Shown here in pieces: positions 42,884 to 53,700 of a DNA stretch of 64,000 nt. The stretch spans positions 88,193,438 to 88,257,437 of the forward strand of contig NC_063162.1 in NCBI RefSeq assembly GCF_023159225.1. The letters are read 5' to 3'. Positions within the stretch are counted from its first letter, which is position 1. The number at the start of each line of letters is the position of its first letter. Both the position numbers and the translations under genes were made by a program. Source of the DNA: Perognathus longimembris pacificus (taxonomy: Eukaryota > Chordata > Mammalia > Rodentia > Heteromyidae). The notes beneath the pieces are model-generated. The model saw only the letters and a list, made by a program, of their open reading frames with translations, made no database searches and was not told the origin of the DNA.

Positions 42884-42889
42884 CACGTG
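42884..42889. promoter_or_regulatory. E-box CACGTG, second copy
   Basis: CACGTG within ACACGTGT, 19 bases from the first copy, close to two helical turns. Confidence 0.55.
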
Positions 42890-43109
42890 TCTGGAGTGAA
42901 GCCGCCCCCGGATGCCTGACTCTCGCTGCTGGACATAGCACAGTGCGGCTGCGCGCTGGGGTGGGGATGGGTTCTCCCCACCTACCGACCAGGGGCGGGT
43001 TTGCTTTACAAACTGTTATGACATGGAATTCCCTGAGTTCTCCTAATTTGCTCATACAGATTTAAACCTCAAAACGCTCAAACTGGATGGATCTCAACAT
43101 TCCTTGTAA

Positions 43110-43310
43110 AAGATGGGAAGATGCAAGGCATCTGTGACTCAGACCTGTAATCCTAGCTACTCAGAAGGCTGAGGTGGATCGCAGCTCGAAGCCAGCCCAG
43201 GCAGGGGAGTCCATGAGACTCATGAACTCATTACTTCAATTAACCACCAGAAATCCGGAAGTGGAGCTTCAGCCCAAGTGGTAGGAGCGCTGGGACAAAA
43301 TCTTAAAGGA
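43110..43310 (+). repeat. Composite B1-like + Geo-like SINE
   Basis: AAGGCATCTGTGACTCAGAC ... AGTGGTAGGAGCGCTGG, upstream of the STK31 promoter. Confidence 0.82.
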
Positions 43311-43319
43311 TTTTTGTTG

Positions 43320-43515
43320 TTTGCCAGTCCTGGGACTTGACCTCAGGGCCTGAGCACTGTCCCTGGCTTCTTTTTGCTCAAGGCTAGCACTCTGCCACTT
43401 GAACCACAGCGCCACTTCTGGCTGTCTTCTATATAAGTGGTGCTGAGGAATCGAACCCTGGGCTTCATGTATACGAGGCGAGCACTCTTACCACTAGGCC
43501 ACATTCCCAGCCCTA
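43320..43515 (-). repeat. IDL-Geo-type SINE
   Basis: GCCAGTCCTGGGACTTGACC ... CCACATTCCCAGCCC, flanked by TAAAGGA. It lies about 320 bases upstream of the CpG island. Confidence 0.93.
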
Positions 43516-44034
43516 AAGGAATTTGTTTATACAGATGGAAAAAAGAAATTTGCTTTCACAAATGAGAACATACTTTGGTACTTTACATACCTATGCATAT
43601 TTGTTGAAATGTTAACATGTCCACTTCTCCACTCCATTGTCTGCAATATTGTTAAAGATCAATGGGCCATATATGTGTACGTCTATTTCCGGACTCTCTG
43701 AGAACTTGACCTCTTTGCTTTCTTTAGTTGTTGTAATTACTAAGGTTTTATAAGTCATGAAGACAGGTACTATAAACTTTTTCAAATATTTTTAGCTCTA
43801 CAATTCCATGCAAATTACCATCATTTGTCAGTATCTACACACACACACACACACACACATCCTGTTGAGATTTTTCCTAGGATTACACTGAATCTACACA
43901 TCCATTTCAGAATTCACACCTTGACTGTATTTGGTCTTCTAATACATAAACACAATCTATAGCTCCGGTCATTCAATTTTTCGTTTATTCTTGTCTGTTT
44001 TATACCTTTTGTTAAAAATCTGGCACATTTTTGG

Positions 44035-44221
44035 GGGCTGGGAATATGGCCTAGTGCTTGACTCATATACATGAAGCTCTGGGTTCGATTCCCCAGGATC
44101 ACATATACAGAAAACGGCCAGAAAGGGCACTGTGGCTCAAGTGGCAGTGTGCTAGCCTTGAGCAAAAAAAAAAAAGAAGCCAGGGACAGTACTCAGGCCC
44201 TGAGTCCAAGGCCCAGGACTG

Positions 44222-44250
<29 letters not shown>
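44035..44250 (+). repeat. IDL-Geo-type SINE with long A-run
   Basis: GGGGCTGGGAATATGGCCTA with a short deletion (CTAGTGCTTGACTC) and about 30 A. Confidence 0.92.
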
Positions 44251-44254
<4 letters not shown>

Positions 44255-44369
44255 AGGCACATCTTTTATTAGATTTATCCATGAGATTTTCCATTTTTAT
44301 GTTACCATAAATGGAATCTTCTTAATTTCAGTTTCTGGCTATTTGTTGCTAATATATAGAAATACAATT

Positions 44370-44455
44370 TTTGGAGGCAGTGGAGTTTGAACTCAGAGCC
44401 TGTGCTTGCTAGGCAAGCACTCTACCACTTGAGCCATGCCTCCAGCACTACAAAT
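44370..44455 (-). repeat. ID-type monomer, reverse
   Basis: AGGCAAGCACTCTACCACTT and GAGCCATGCCTCCAGC. Confidence 0.7.
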
Positions 44456-44974
44456 ACAATCTTTACATGCTTATCATGTTTACTGCATCCTTGTAAAACT
44501 TATTATTTCTAGTGATAGGGTGTGTTGTGGGACTTTTTCGCTTGAAAGTTAACAGAATTGCCTAGATGATTACATTACATGCAAATAATGACTTTTTGCT
44601 TTCTCCTGTCCAATTTAGGTGTCTTTAAAAAATATCTTGCCTTAGTACCATGGCTAGAACTTCCATTTCTCAAAGGGCTTACAGCAGATACACTTGCTGT
44701 GCTCCTAACTTAGGAAGAAAGCATTTTTCCTTTCATTGTTATATACTGTGGCTTTTCAGAGATACCCTTTAACAAACTGAAGACATCACCTACCCTTAGT
44801 TTGCTGTGAGATTTTATTATAAATGTACATTGAATCTTTTCAAATACTTTTTATTTTCATTGACATGATTATATAGGTGCTGTTGTGTTGTTGTTTTTAA
44901 TCGTTTGTTCATATGAGTTACACTGAGCAACTTCTAAATGTTAAACTATCCTTGCATTCCCCGGATAAAGCCCA

Positions 44975-45058
44975 TGCTAGCTTCAAACCACAATCCTCAG
45001 ATCTCAGCCTCCTGGAAGTAGCTAAGATTACAGTTGTGAGCCACCAGAGCCCATTATG
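44975..45058 (-). repeat. B1-like part of composite SINE, reverse
   Basis: CCTCAGATCTCAGCCTCCTG ... GTGAGCCACCAGAGCCC. Confidence 0.75.
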
Positions 45059-45087
45059 GGAAGATTTTTAAATACAATTTGAATTTT

Positions 45088-45285
45088 TTTTTCGCCAGTC
45101 CTGGGGCTTGAACTCAGGGCCTGAGCACTGTCCCTGGCTTCTTTTTGCTCAAGGCTAGCACTCTACCACTTGAGCCACAGCGCCACTTCTGGCTTTTTCT
45201 ATATATGTGGTGCTGAGGAATTGAACCCAGGGCTTCATGTATATGAGGCAAGCACTCTACCACTAAGCCATATTCCCAGCCCTGA
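45088..45285 (-). repeat. IDL-Geo-type SINE
   Basis: CGCCAGTCCTGGGGCTTGAA ... CATATTCCCAGCCCTG. Confidence 0.93.
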
Positions 45286-45299
45286 ATTTAATAAATCTA

Positions 45300-46160
45300 A
45301 AACTAATAAAATTACCTTATTATCAAATTAACTTGATAGTTTATTTTCCTGCTGTAATTTTTTTAAATTTATTATCCTGATGCTTTTACATCTCCACTAA
45401 CAAGTTGTAAGTACCCTGTCCAAGAAACCAGGTGAACCAGAGTGATAAGTATGGTCCCTGTCGGAAGTTTCCTTTCTTGCTCTCCCTTGACAATGACTTA
45501 ATGATACTCAAAAGCACCAACTAAATACTCTCACACCTTTTGCTAGTGGAATCTACTGACATTTTCCAAGCGCACTTGCATATGGGTCTCACACTTAGCT
45601 CCTTATCTGCCTCATTGAAGTGTTCCTTTAGTCTGCTTCTCCTATATGGCCTTAGGTGACATATCAACTCTCCATTTTCTAGGACATGTGAGTACAATAA
45701 ATCACTTAATTTGATGTCTCTCTATAAGCAAGGAAGGCAAGCACTTTACCACTAGGCCATATTCCCAGCCCCCCAGCACCTGGCTTACAATATTCTTTAC
45801 TGTCTTCTTGGCATTCATAAAATCTATAGTGATATATCCAACTCACTTCTAAATTTGGTAGTTTGTTCTTCCCTTACCTCACTATCAGTCATGTCATAAT
45901 CCTATCAATATTACTGGCCTCTTAAAACTAGCTTTTGCCTTATTGATTTTTCTCTCTTACTTTTCTGCTTATTGCGGTTTATGTTCCAATCTTATTTAAT
46001 TTTCCTATTTATCTTTTGCTCTTTTACATTAGTATGTGTTAATTATATAAAATATGGATTTATAGTTCTTATACATGTATTTACTGACTATATTCACCTT
46101 TTACCCTCCCATATTCTTCTTCCAACCTCCTTGATTCTTTTCCCCTCCCCTAACAGTCCT
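45300..46160 (-). repeat. L1 remnants, reverse, with SINE scrap
   Basis: 45900-45990 (ATTACTGGCCTCTTAAAACT, GCCTTATTGATTTTTCTC) is reversed L1 ORF2. 45728-45776 is the end of an IDL-Geo copy. 45400-45720 is not identified. Confidence 0.5.
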
Positions 46161-46179
46161 CTTATTTTCATGACTTCTT

Positions 46180-46335
46180 TTGTAGGTTCTACATGAGGGA
46201 AATCATGCACTCTATCTTTCGTCTGTTTTATTACATATAATGACCTCCAGTTCCATCCATTTGCCTACAAACAACACAATTTTGTTCTTTATTGCTGAAT
46301 GATAACTTTTCCATTTATCCACTGATGAGCATCTA
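46180..46335 (-). repeat. Old L1 3' end, reverse
   Basis: TGACCTCCAGTTCCATCCAT and TTTATTGCTGAATGATAA. Confidence 0.7.
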
Positions 46336-46655
46336 GTCTAGGTGTGGTGCTGCATACCTGTAGTCCCAGCTACTTAGGAAACTGAGTCAAGAATATCACT
46401 TGAGCCCAGAAGTTCAAGATCAGCTGGAGCAACAAAACAACATAGCAAGAGCCACCAGTGTCACTTTGGAGATAGAAATCATGGTGATCAAAACAGTTGA
46501 GGTTTAGGCCAGCCCAGATATAAACACCAAGACTGTATCTCAATCAGATGATAGTACATACCTGTCTTTTTTGTTGTTATGTGGTACTGAGAAATCGAAC
46601 CCAGGGCATGCTAGGCAAGCACTCTATCACTAAACCATATTCTCAGCCCCACCTG
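46336..46655. repeat. B1 SINEs (plus) and IDL-Geo end (minus)
   Basis: B1 at 46336-46460 (CATACCTGTAGTCCCAGC). B1-like at 46460-46560. Reversed IDL left half at 46562-46655 (GTACTGAGAAATCGAACCC). Confidence 0.7.
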
Positions 46656-47094
46656 TCTTCTTGTTATTGGAAATTTCATCCCCTGAACTCAATGCCAATT
46701 CAAATAATGAGACCAGGGTTTTAGAGAAAAGAAAATAAAGGTTTGCTATTTTTTCCAGGCAATATGAGAACTGCTTGAGATAGTATCTGAGAAAGAAGCA
46801 CAGTCCCTAGTGGTGGTGGAAGTTTTTATGGAAAGCTCAGGAGCATGGACTTCTAGATGTGTATGCTGAGGTATGACTTTAGATCAGATGGTGGCCTTAA
46901 TTCCACTTATTTTTTGATGTGCTGGTGTTAGTTTCCAGAGTTTGTATTGCTGTCCTGAATGGATTCTTTCACTTCTATGATCAGTAAGATAAAAAGACAT
47001 TCTCAATCCCCTCCCATGAGGATAGGGGAGGAGGAAAGGAGAGATAAGTGAGTAAAAAAGAAAAACTTCTTTTTAAAACTCTAACTAAAAGCAT

Positions 47095-47335
47095 CCTGGT
47101 TATTGAGTTGTGAACATATTTAGGTATCTATTCCCATTACAATCCAAGCTATGTGAGAAGTGTAAATGGACAGACAGTAGTCCAGCCTGGCAAGGCATCC
47201 ATGAAAGACCCTATTTGAAAAATAACAAAGGCAAAAGAGGCTAGAAGCAAGGCTCAAGATGTAGAGTACCTTCTTAGCAAAACACCCTGAGTTCAACTCT
47301 CACCCCCACTGTCCCCTGCCCCTGTGCCCTCAAGA
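47095..47335 (+). repeat. B1 followed by ID-type monomer
   Basis: AGTCCAGCCTGGCAAGGCAT then GCAAGGCTCAAGATGTAGAG and GAGTTCAACTCTCACC. Diverged B1 plus tRNA-type monomer. Confidence 0.6.
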
Positions 47336-47339
47336 AAAG

Positions 47340-49500
47340 CCACTCTGTAAACTTAATGATGTGTCTGTCCTTCAGAAACCATGTTGATACAGACCTGGTG
47401 TCGTTGGTTGAAAATTCTGAGTATTCTCTTTGGCTACTGCATCATTACCCTTACCCTGGTAAATTATGGTAAACACTTGCTGCCATGAGGAAGGATCAAA
47501 GAGCAGGGATATTATTCAAATGTATTTGAAGATTCTTCCTAAGTAGATCTAGGTTCTCCCTTCCAACGAAGGGTCTTGACCTGAATTTTTCTAGTTTCCT
47601 GGATGTGAAAACTAATGAAAAACTGATTTTTCACTGCCATAATTAATGTCAGGCTTGTACTTGCCAATTCTCAAGTCTTGCTTCTTTCATTTTTTTTCAG
47701 GGGTAAGGTGGGGACAGACGTCTTAATCAGCTACACTTCTATGTGAGCATATCATGAACTTAAATTTATTCAGACATATGTCTTGGCACTCAGTAAGTTA
47801 ATGATGTCCAAGGAGCTTCATACAGTTAAGTTTCACAACCTGGCCTTCAAGATATATACATCCCCATCATCAAACTACATTGATACTACAGTAGAATGGT
47901 AGCATCTTCTATCATCTATTCTACCTTGTAGAGGTCACATCAACCACTACCAACTACTCTAAGTTTCTAGAATATTCTCAACCATGACATACCTTATCAT
48001 CTTAATTATGTACCATCTAGGCCTTCCCAGGGAAAACACAATTGGCTAGCTTTTCCAGTCTCAAACAATCTATTCTAACATTCTCACATCCCTAGTTTTT
48101 CTGACCCTTTTCTATGCCAAATAACATCTAGCATATCCCCTGTGTTTTATGCCCTCCTCATGATCTGTTAAGACCATATCTAGATATCCCAGTCCAAGCA
48201 TTAAATGATGCATGAAATCCCCTAATACTATCCTATGAAGCTCTGCAGTCTTCCCCAACCCTACGCATTGATACATCACCCTCAAGATCTATCCCAGACA
48301 TATTTCCTGGATTCCAACCAATACACTTTGACTAAAATTGGCATTTCATTCAGAGTATAATCTATTTAGAATCAGGACTATATTTCTCCTATAAGGTATG
48401 CTGAAAGCTTGTTATTAGTTTGGAATCAGTGAGTGTTAGCAGGGGTAAGTCATGGAAGACAAATGTCACTGTGCTGCTACTGCCTTGAAGCCTTTGTGGG
48501 ATAGGCAAGGGCAGGCTGTTCTCCTCTGTTAAATGGAGAGGTGCTTCTGCCAGCTCAGAAGTTCAAAGAAACTCAAGGATTCAAGATTCTTAGGTTCTCC
48601 ACAGCCCCTGACTTGGAGTTCTATTCTTTTCCTGTCAACATGCTTACTTGGTTGGAGAAGACAATCAAGGCTATATATTCAGTTTCCTTTCCAGCCTCGT
48701 CACCCTTATTCTCATACTTGAACTATATCAACAGCACAGTCAACCCTGCAGTTGCAGAAAGTGAATTTTCCTTAAAGGGCTCTGGAGCAACTATGGCTCT
48801 CACAGCATATCCTGAGTAAAGCAGTTAACCTAAATCTATGGTCATTTCCTTCCAGAGCAGTAGCATAAGATAACCACCATTTCAATCTTTATGATTCACA
48901 CTGGTCTCATTCTACTGTAGTGACACAGAGATGTTGCCTTGCCTAACACTTCAGCTTTCACTTGCACTTCATCCATACCTACTGCCATGTAATTGATTCA
49001 GTCACATTACGCCATTCTTAATATCTGCTTCCTAAAACCATCTCTAGCACCAACTGTTCCCCCATCCAAAAGAAAAATCTAAGACAAATATTCACATATA
49101 AGTAATTTATTTGGGAAGGAACCTGGGGTGACCATCTGGTAAATGGGGGATGGAAGACTGGAAAAGGAAAGAAAGAATGCTAAGGTAAGAATGTATTATT
49201 GTGTTGTTCAGGATTTCCTGAGGAGGCTTATGAGATGCATCTCAGCACTGCCTAAACAGGAGATGGAATGGGGGAGCATTTATATATTGGCTTCCATCTC
49301 CCATTACTCAAGGGTGGGTCATTAGTGCCCCCCTCCTTATCTTTGGGTTGCCAATATATGAGGCAGAGGGATTAAAGCAGGCCTCCCAAACTATGGTGTC
49401 AGAGAATATCTGTGGAGGAAAGCTGTGACATAACCCCAAGACAAGGCAGCACCAAATAGCTTCCATGTGAAGTTGTCAGAAGCCTGCTTGGAAGTGTTTT
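47340..49500. other. Intergenic 2 kb with no SINE, unidentified
   Basis: Between FAM221A and STK31. It is less AT-rich than the introns. Short overlapping ORFs at 48533-48819 have no similarity I know. The block at about 49010-49480 reads like an old LTR or other interspersed repeat, but I cannot name it. Confidence 0.35.
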
Positions 49501-49774
49501 ACAGCAGTACTGGAATGCAAAGGTGGCATAGAGTATTTATGGGACTCACAAAAGGTGTCCAAAGCAATTATAAGCAATATATAGTTTATGACACAATGTA
49601 AAAAACAATCCATGGATACTGTTAGAGAATAGATGTATAATTTTAAAGAAGGGTTTTTATTTACATAAATCAACATTCCAAAGCTTGGGAAGTAAAAACT
49701 TAATCATTTTAGCATACTATCTCGAATGAAAATGTAGCCCTTACACATTTGTTTAAATACCATCATAATATATT

Positions 49775-50018
49775 GATTGATTTGTGTCAGTGGTAGGGCT
49801 TGAACTCAGGGCCTAGGTGCTGTTCCTTACCCTCTTTGTACACAGGGCTAGCATTCTGCCACTTGAGCCACAGCACCATTTCCAGTTTTGGAGTGGTTAA
49901 CTGGAAATAAGAGTCTCATGGGGACTTTTCTGCTGGGCTGGCTTCAAACCACAATCCTTGGATCTCAGCCTCCTGAGTAGCTAGGAATACAGGCATAAAC
50001 CACCAGCTCCCAGCTTAT
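49775..50018 (-). repeat. Composite B1-like + Geo-like SINE, minus arm of inverted pair
   Basis: TGGTAGGGCTTGAACTCAGG ... AACCACCAGCTCCCAGC. It may lie in the FAM221A 3'UTR or just beyond. Confidence 0.88.
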
Positions 50019-50243
50019 GTTTAATTTTTCAAGAGCCTAAAAAAAATGAAATGATGATAGTCTAAAAATACTTGCAGTACTTCCAGGGCTTGATTCATTA
50101 AAAAAATAACCTTACTTGTTAAGAGACAGAAGGTCTCTTTTTTTAAGAATAAAAAATAAAAAACCCTCAGAAGCCTGAGGACAGAAGGATCCTGGACTAT
50201 AAAGCAGGACCTGTAAAGTCCTTTACATGCAGTACATGTAAAG

Positions 50244-50490
50244 ATCATGCACCTGTGGCTTATGCCTGTAATCCTAGATTCTTAGGAGGCCAAGATCTGA
50301 GGATCATGGTTCAAAGCTAGCCTAAGCAGAAAAGTCCATGAGACTCTTATCCCTAATTAACCACCCAAAAAGCCAGAAGCGGAGCTATGGCTCAAGTGAT
50401 AGAGTGTTAGCCTTATGCAAAAAAAAAAAAAAAAAAAAGCAGCTCAGGAAGAACACCCAGTTCCTGTGTTCAGGACCAGCACCAAAAATC
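50244..50490 (+). repeat. Composite B1-like + Geo-like SINE, plus arm of inverted pair
   Basis: TGCACCTGTGGCTTATGCCT ... AGGACCAGCACC, flanked by AGTACATGTAAAG. Confidence 0.9.
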
Positions 50491-50700
50491 CAAAAAAGTA
50501 CATGTAAAGTAGTAAACCATGATTTTGATAAAATAAGGTAGTTTAACATTATTTCAATAAATGAAGAAAACATTCAGCAAGATATATTTCACACAGTAAG
50601 ACAAGCAAAATAATTTGAGAGAAAATAATTTGTATTACTCTATTTAAATAAACATGAAAAAGATATGTCTGGGTGATGGTTTAAATTTTTCCAATAGACT

Positions 50701-50769
50701 TCATGAAAGCTTTTTAGTTGATGGCAATGGAGCCTTTCCTTTCTTCTTAAGGGCCTTTTCCAATTTTAT
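50701..50769 (-). CDS. FAM221A: FAM221A last coding exon with stop
   Basis: 69 bases, IKLEKALKKKGKAPLPSTKK-LS then TGA. Acceptor ATTTACAG. The 3'UTR continues to lower coordinates. The nearest AATAAA on this strand that I see is at 49656-49661, about 1 kb on, with an inverted SINE pair in between. The true poly(A) site is not proven. Confidence 0.92.
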   Translation of the reverse strand: MKLEKALKKKGKAPLPSTKKLS

Positions 50770-53700
50770 CTGTAAATTGAAAACATTTATTGACATAATA
50801 ACTTGTAAAGCATTCTAAAGAAAAAAGCTTCCACATACCTTGTTTGCATTCATGCCTTATTTACCATAACCATGCCAAGAGTTAAGCTGCTAAATGCTAA
50901 AGCCAAAAATCTGATCATTAAAGGGGCAGAGTTGCATTTTACTGGTTTGATTTTAACTGTACAGAAGCATTTTAATGAAAGAAATATGTAAATGAACATT
51001 GCTTTTGAGAAAATGACATAATTTGAACTCTCACTACAAAACAATTTTAAATGCTTCAAAGGATAGGTATTCATTCAGCTTATGCACATTCCCTACACAG
51101 TTACAGAACACAATCAATGCAACTGGATTGTTGCTGGATTATAGACTGCTTTAAAGATGCTTTCCTCTAATTCTGGTTTCCACATTCCCACAGTTTTCTT
51201 TGTAAAGGTCTTGTTCTCCACTCTAATTAAGACAAATAAGTGTAAATACCCTACCTGCAGCCGTCTAACCTTGTGGATGCACATAAACCTTTCCCAAGGG
51301 ATCCAACAAGCACCCCTGAGACCTCAAAGCCCTCCTGCTTCATATTTTCCACCACTCACACATACCTGTTTACAGGGGCAACACCACTGCCTTGGCCACA
51401 CAAAACTAGGAGATAGAAAATGAAGGGCATGCCCAACTGAAAACAGGGCCTCTTGCTTTCTGAGGTAAAGAGTCAGATGGTACAACACCTGCCTCTAATC
51501 AGAAAAACTGTGTTTTTTAAAGGAGCAGAAGGAGAAGGAAGAGAGGGAGAGAGGAGAAGGGAGGAAAGGAAGAAGAAAGGGAAAAACAAGAAGGGACCTG
51601 GTACAAACAGTTTATACCATCTTATCAAATTGCAAGTGATAAATTTGCAATAATAAAATCAGACTAAGTGAAACCTCTGTTTCTTCCCTCTCTCTAGTTG
51701 TTGTCTTAAGACTTAGTTGGCAACTTCATTCATACCATGCACTCAGGTCTCTCACATACTGTATCAGTCCACAGTTCATCTGAAGGACTTCCACAAAAAC
51801 CCCTATTCTAATTCAAAGATAGATTTGAGAGTCAGACAGAAAACTATTTGAAGCCAGGTGTCCATGGCTCATGCCTATAATCCTATCTACTCAGGAAGCT
51901 GAGATGTTAGGATCAGGATTCAAAGCCAGCCAAGGCAGGAAAGTCTGTGGGACTCTTATCTCCAATTAACCACCATAAAACAGGAAGTGGTGCTGTGGCT
52001 CAAAGTGGTAGAGTGCTAGCCTTGAACAAAAGAGCTCAGGGACAATACCCATGCCCCTAGTTCAAGCCCCACGACTGACCAAAACAAAACAAAAAAAACA
52101 AGTATTTGATACTCTTCCATTTATCAAGCATTTTAAAAACATTCTCATTTATTAAAAAAAAAGAAAACCAAAAAGCACCACAGCAATGGCTACCTCTCAG
52201 GATTGTTCTGAAGGTATAAATAAGATAATACATATAAAGATCTAAGCACTTAATAAGGGCCTAGGATTACAAATGCTGGTCCCTTTTCTCTCTCATTTAA
52301 GGCCAATTATTAGATTTAGAGTAACTGAAAACCTGCTAAAGAACAAACATAAGCAAAAGCAACATTTGCTCATTTGTGAAGTAGTACTTCACAAAACTGG
52401 GCAGTGATGCACATCTGCAATCCCAGCACTCAGGAACATAAGGCAGGAAGATTATGAGTTCATACACAGCCTGGATTACATAATAAGATCCTGTTCCAAA
52501 AACAGAAGATAGATAGATACGCACACACATACATACATACATACATACATACATACATACATACATACATACATAGATGGATGACAGGAACTAGCAAATA
52601 CATTCATTTATCCATCTAGAGTTCTATGGGCAAAGGTGTTCCCTTCTCTTCCTTTTTCTCCCCTTTACCTTCCTTTTTTTTTTTTTTTTCTAATTTCCTG
52701 GCATGAACAAAATACCTTACCTCTAGCAGTCTTTTGATACTTGTTTTCTTAATAAAATTCTCCTTTCTTAGAGAAAAGAGACCAAGCATCCTCATAGCAG
52801 AAGAAAATAATTAGAACTGGTAAAAAGAAGAAGCTTTGAGCCAGGCTCTGGTGGCTCAGGCTTGTCATCCTAGCTACTCAAGAGGCTGATATTTGAGGAT
52901 TGTGGTCCTAAGCCAGCCCAGACAGGAGAAGCCAGCCCAGGCAGGAAAGTCTGTGAGACTCTTATCTCCAACTAACCACCAGAAAACTGGAGCTGTGACT
53001 CATGTGGTAGCACGCTGGCTGTGAGCAAAAGAAGCCTAGCCCCTGAGTTTCAAACTCCAGGACTGGCGTGTGCGCACACGCGCGCACACACACGCGCACA
53101 CACACACACACACACTCATACCTATCTCAAAAGACAACAAAAAAAATAACTTTCTAAAAAATCTAAAAGTCGTTTGTAAACCATACCACAAAGGATTCTC
53201 TTGTCGAAGCCAACTTACACTAATCATCAGATTCTTCCCCACAGAAAAGCTACCAATGATTAGCAAAAAGCATAGAAACAAAACCCAGATAACCACATAG
53301 CTCTTGAAAGAGGCCCTGAGCCATCAGACACACTCCAAATCATCCCCTTTCCCTCAATGATTTTGGAGTAAAAGACAAGTACTAACAAAAATCATGGAAC
53401 ATGTCAGCCTGAAAGAAATGGTTTAGGGGGCTGGGAATATGGCCTAGTGGCAAGAGTGCTTGCTTTGTATACATGAAGGCCTGGGTTCGATTCCTCAGCA
53501 CCACATATATAGAAAATGTCCAGAAGTGGCACTGACTGTGGCTCAAGTGGCAGAGTGCTAGCCTTGAGCAAAAAGAAGCCAGGGACAGTGCTCAGGCCCT
53601 GTGTTCAAGGCCCAGGACTGGCCAAAAAAAAAAAAAAAAGAAGACGAAATGGTTTAGATTTCAGCTTCTCAGTTTTTATACGTCATTACTCATACAGATT

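Larger units (their letters stand above)
42365..43000. promoter_or_regulatory. CpG island over STK31 exon 1 and promoter
   Basis: The only long CpG-dense stretch in the window. CpGs run from about 42366 to the GC box GGGGCGGG at 42992-42999. It is free of SINEs, which flank it on both sides. It covers the first coding exon and about 270 bases upstream. The neighbouring gene reads the same way and ends about 8 kb upstream, so the island belongs to STK31 alone. Confidence 0.85.
43560..44975 (-). repeat. L1 ORF2 segment, reverse
   Basis: Reversed L1 ORF2 wording: AGGATTACACTGAATCTACA, GTTGCTAATATATAGAAATA, CTATCCTTGCATTCCC, plus TTTTTGCTTTCTCCTGTCC. It is split by two later SINEs and a CA repeat (43840-43858). 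Confidence 0.8.

Noticed and set aside
42582..42981. Overlapping 93-106 codon ORFs in the CpG island, both strands
   Set aside because: GC-rich DNA has few stops. None has recognisable similarity, and they overlap STK31 exon 1 and its promoter in other frames.
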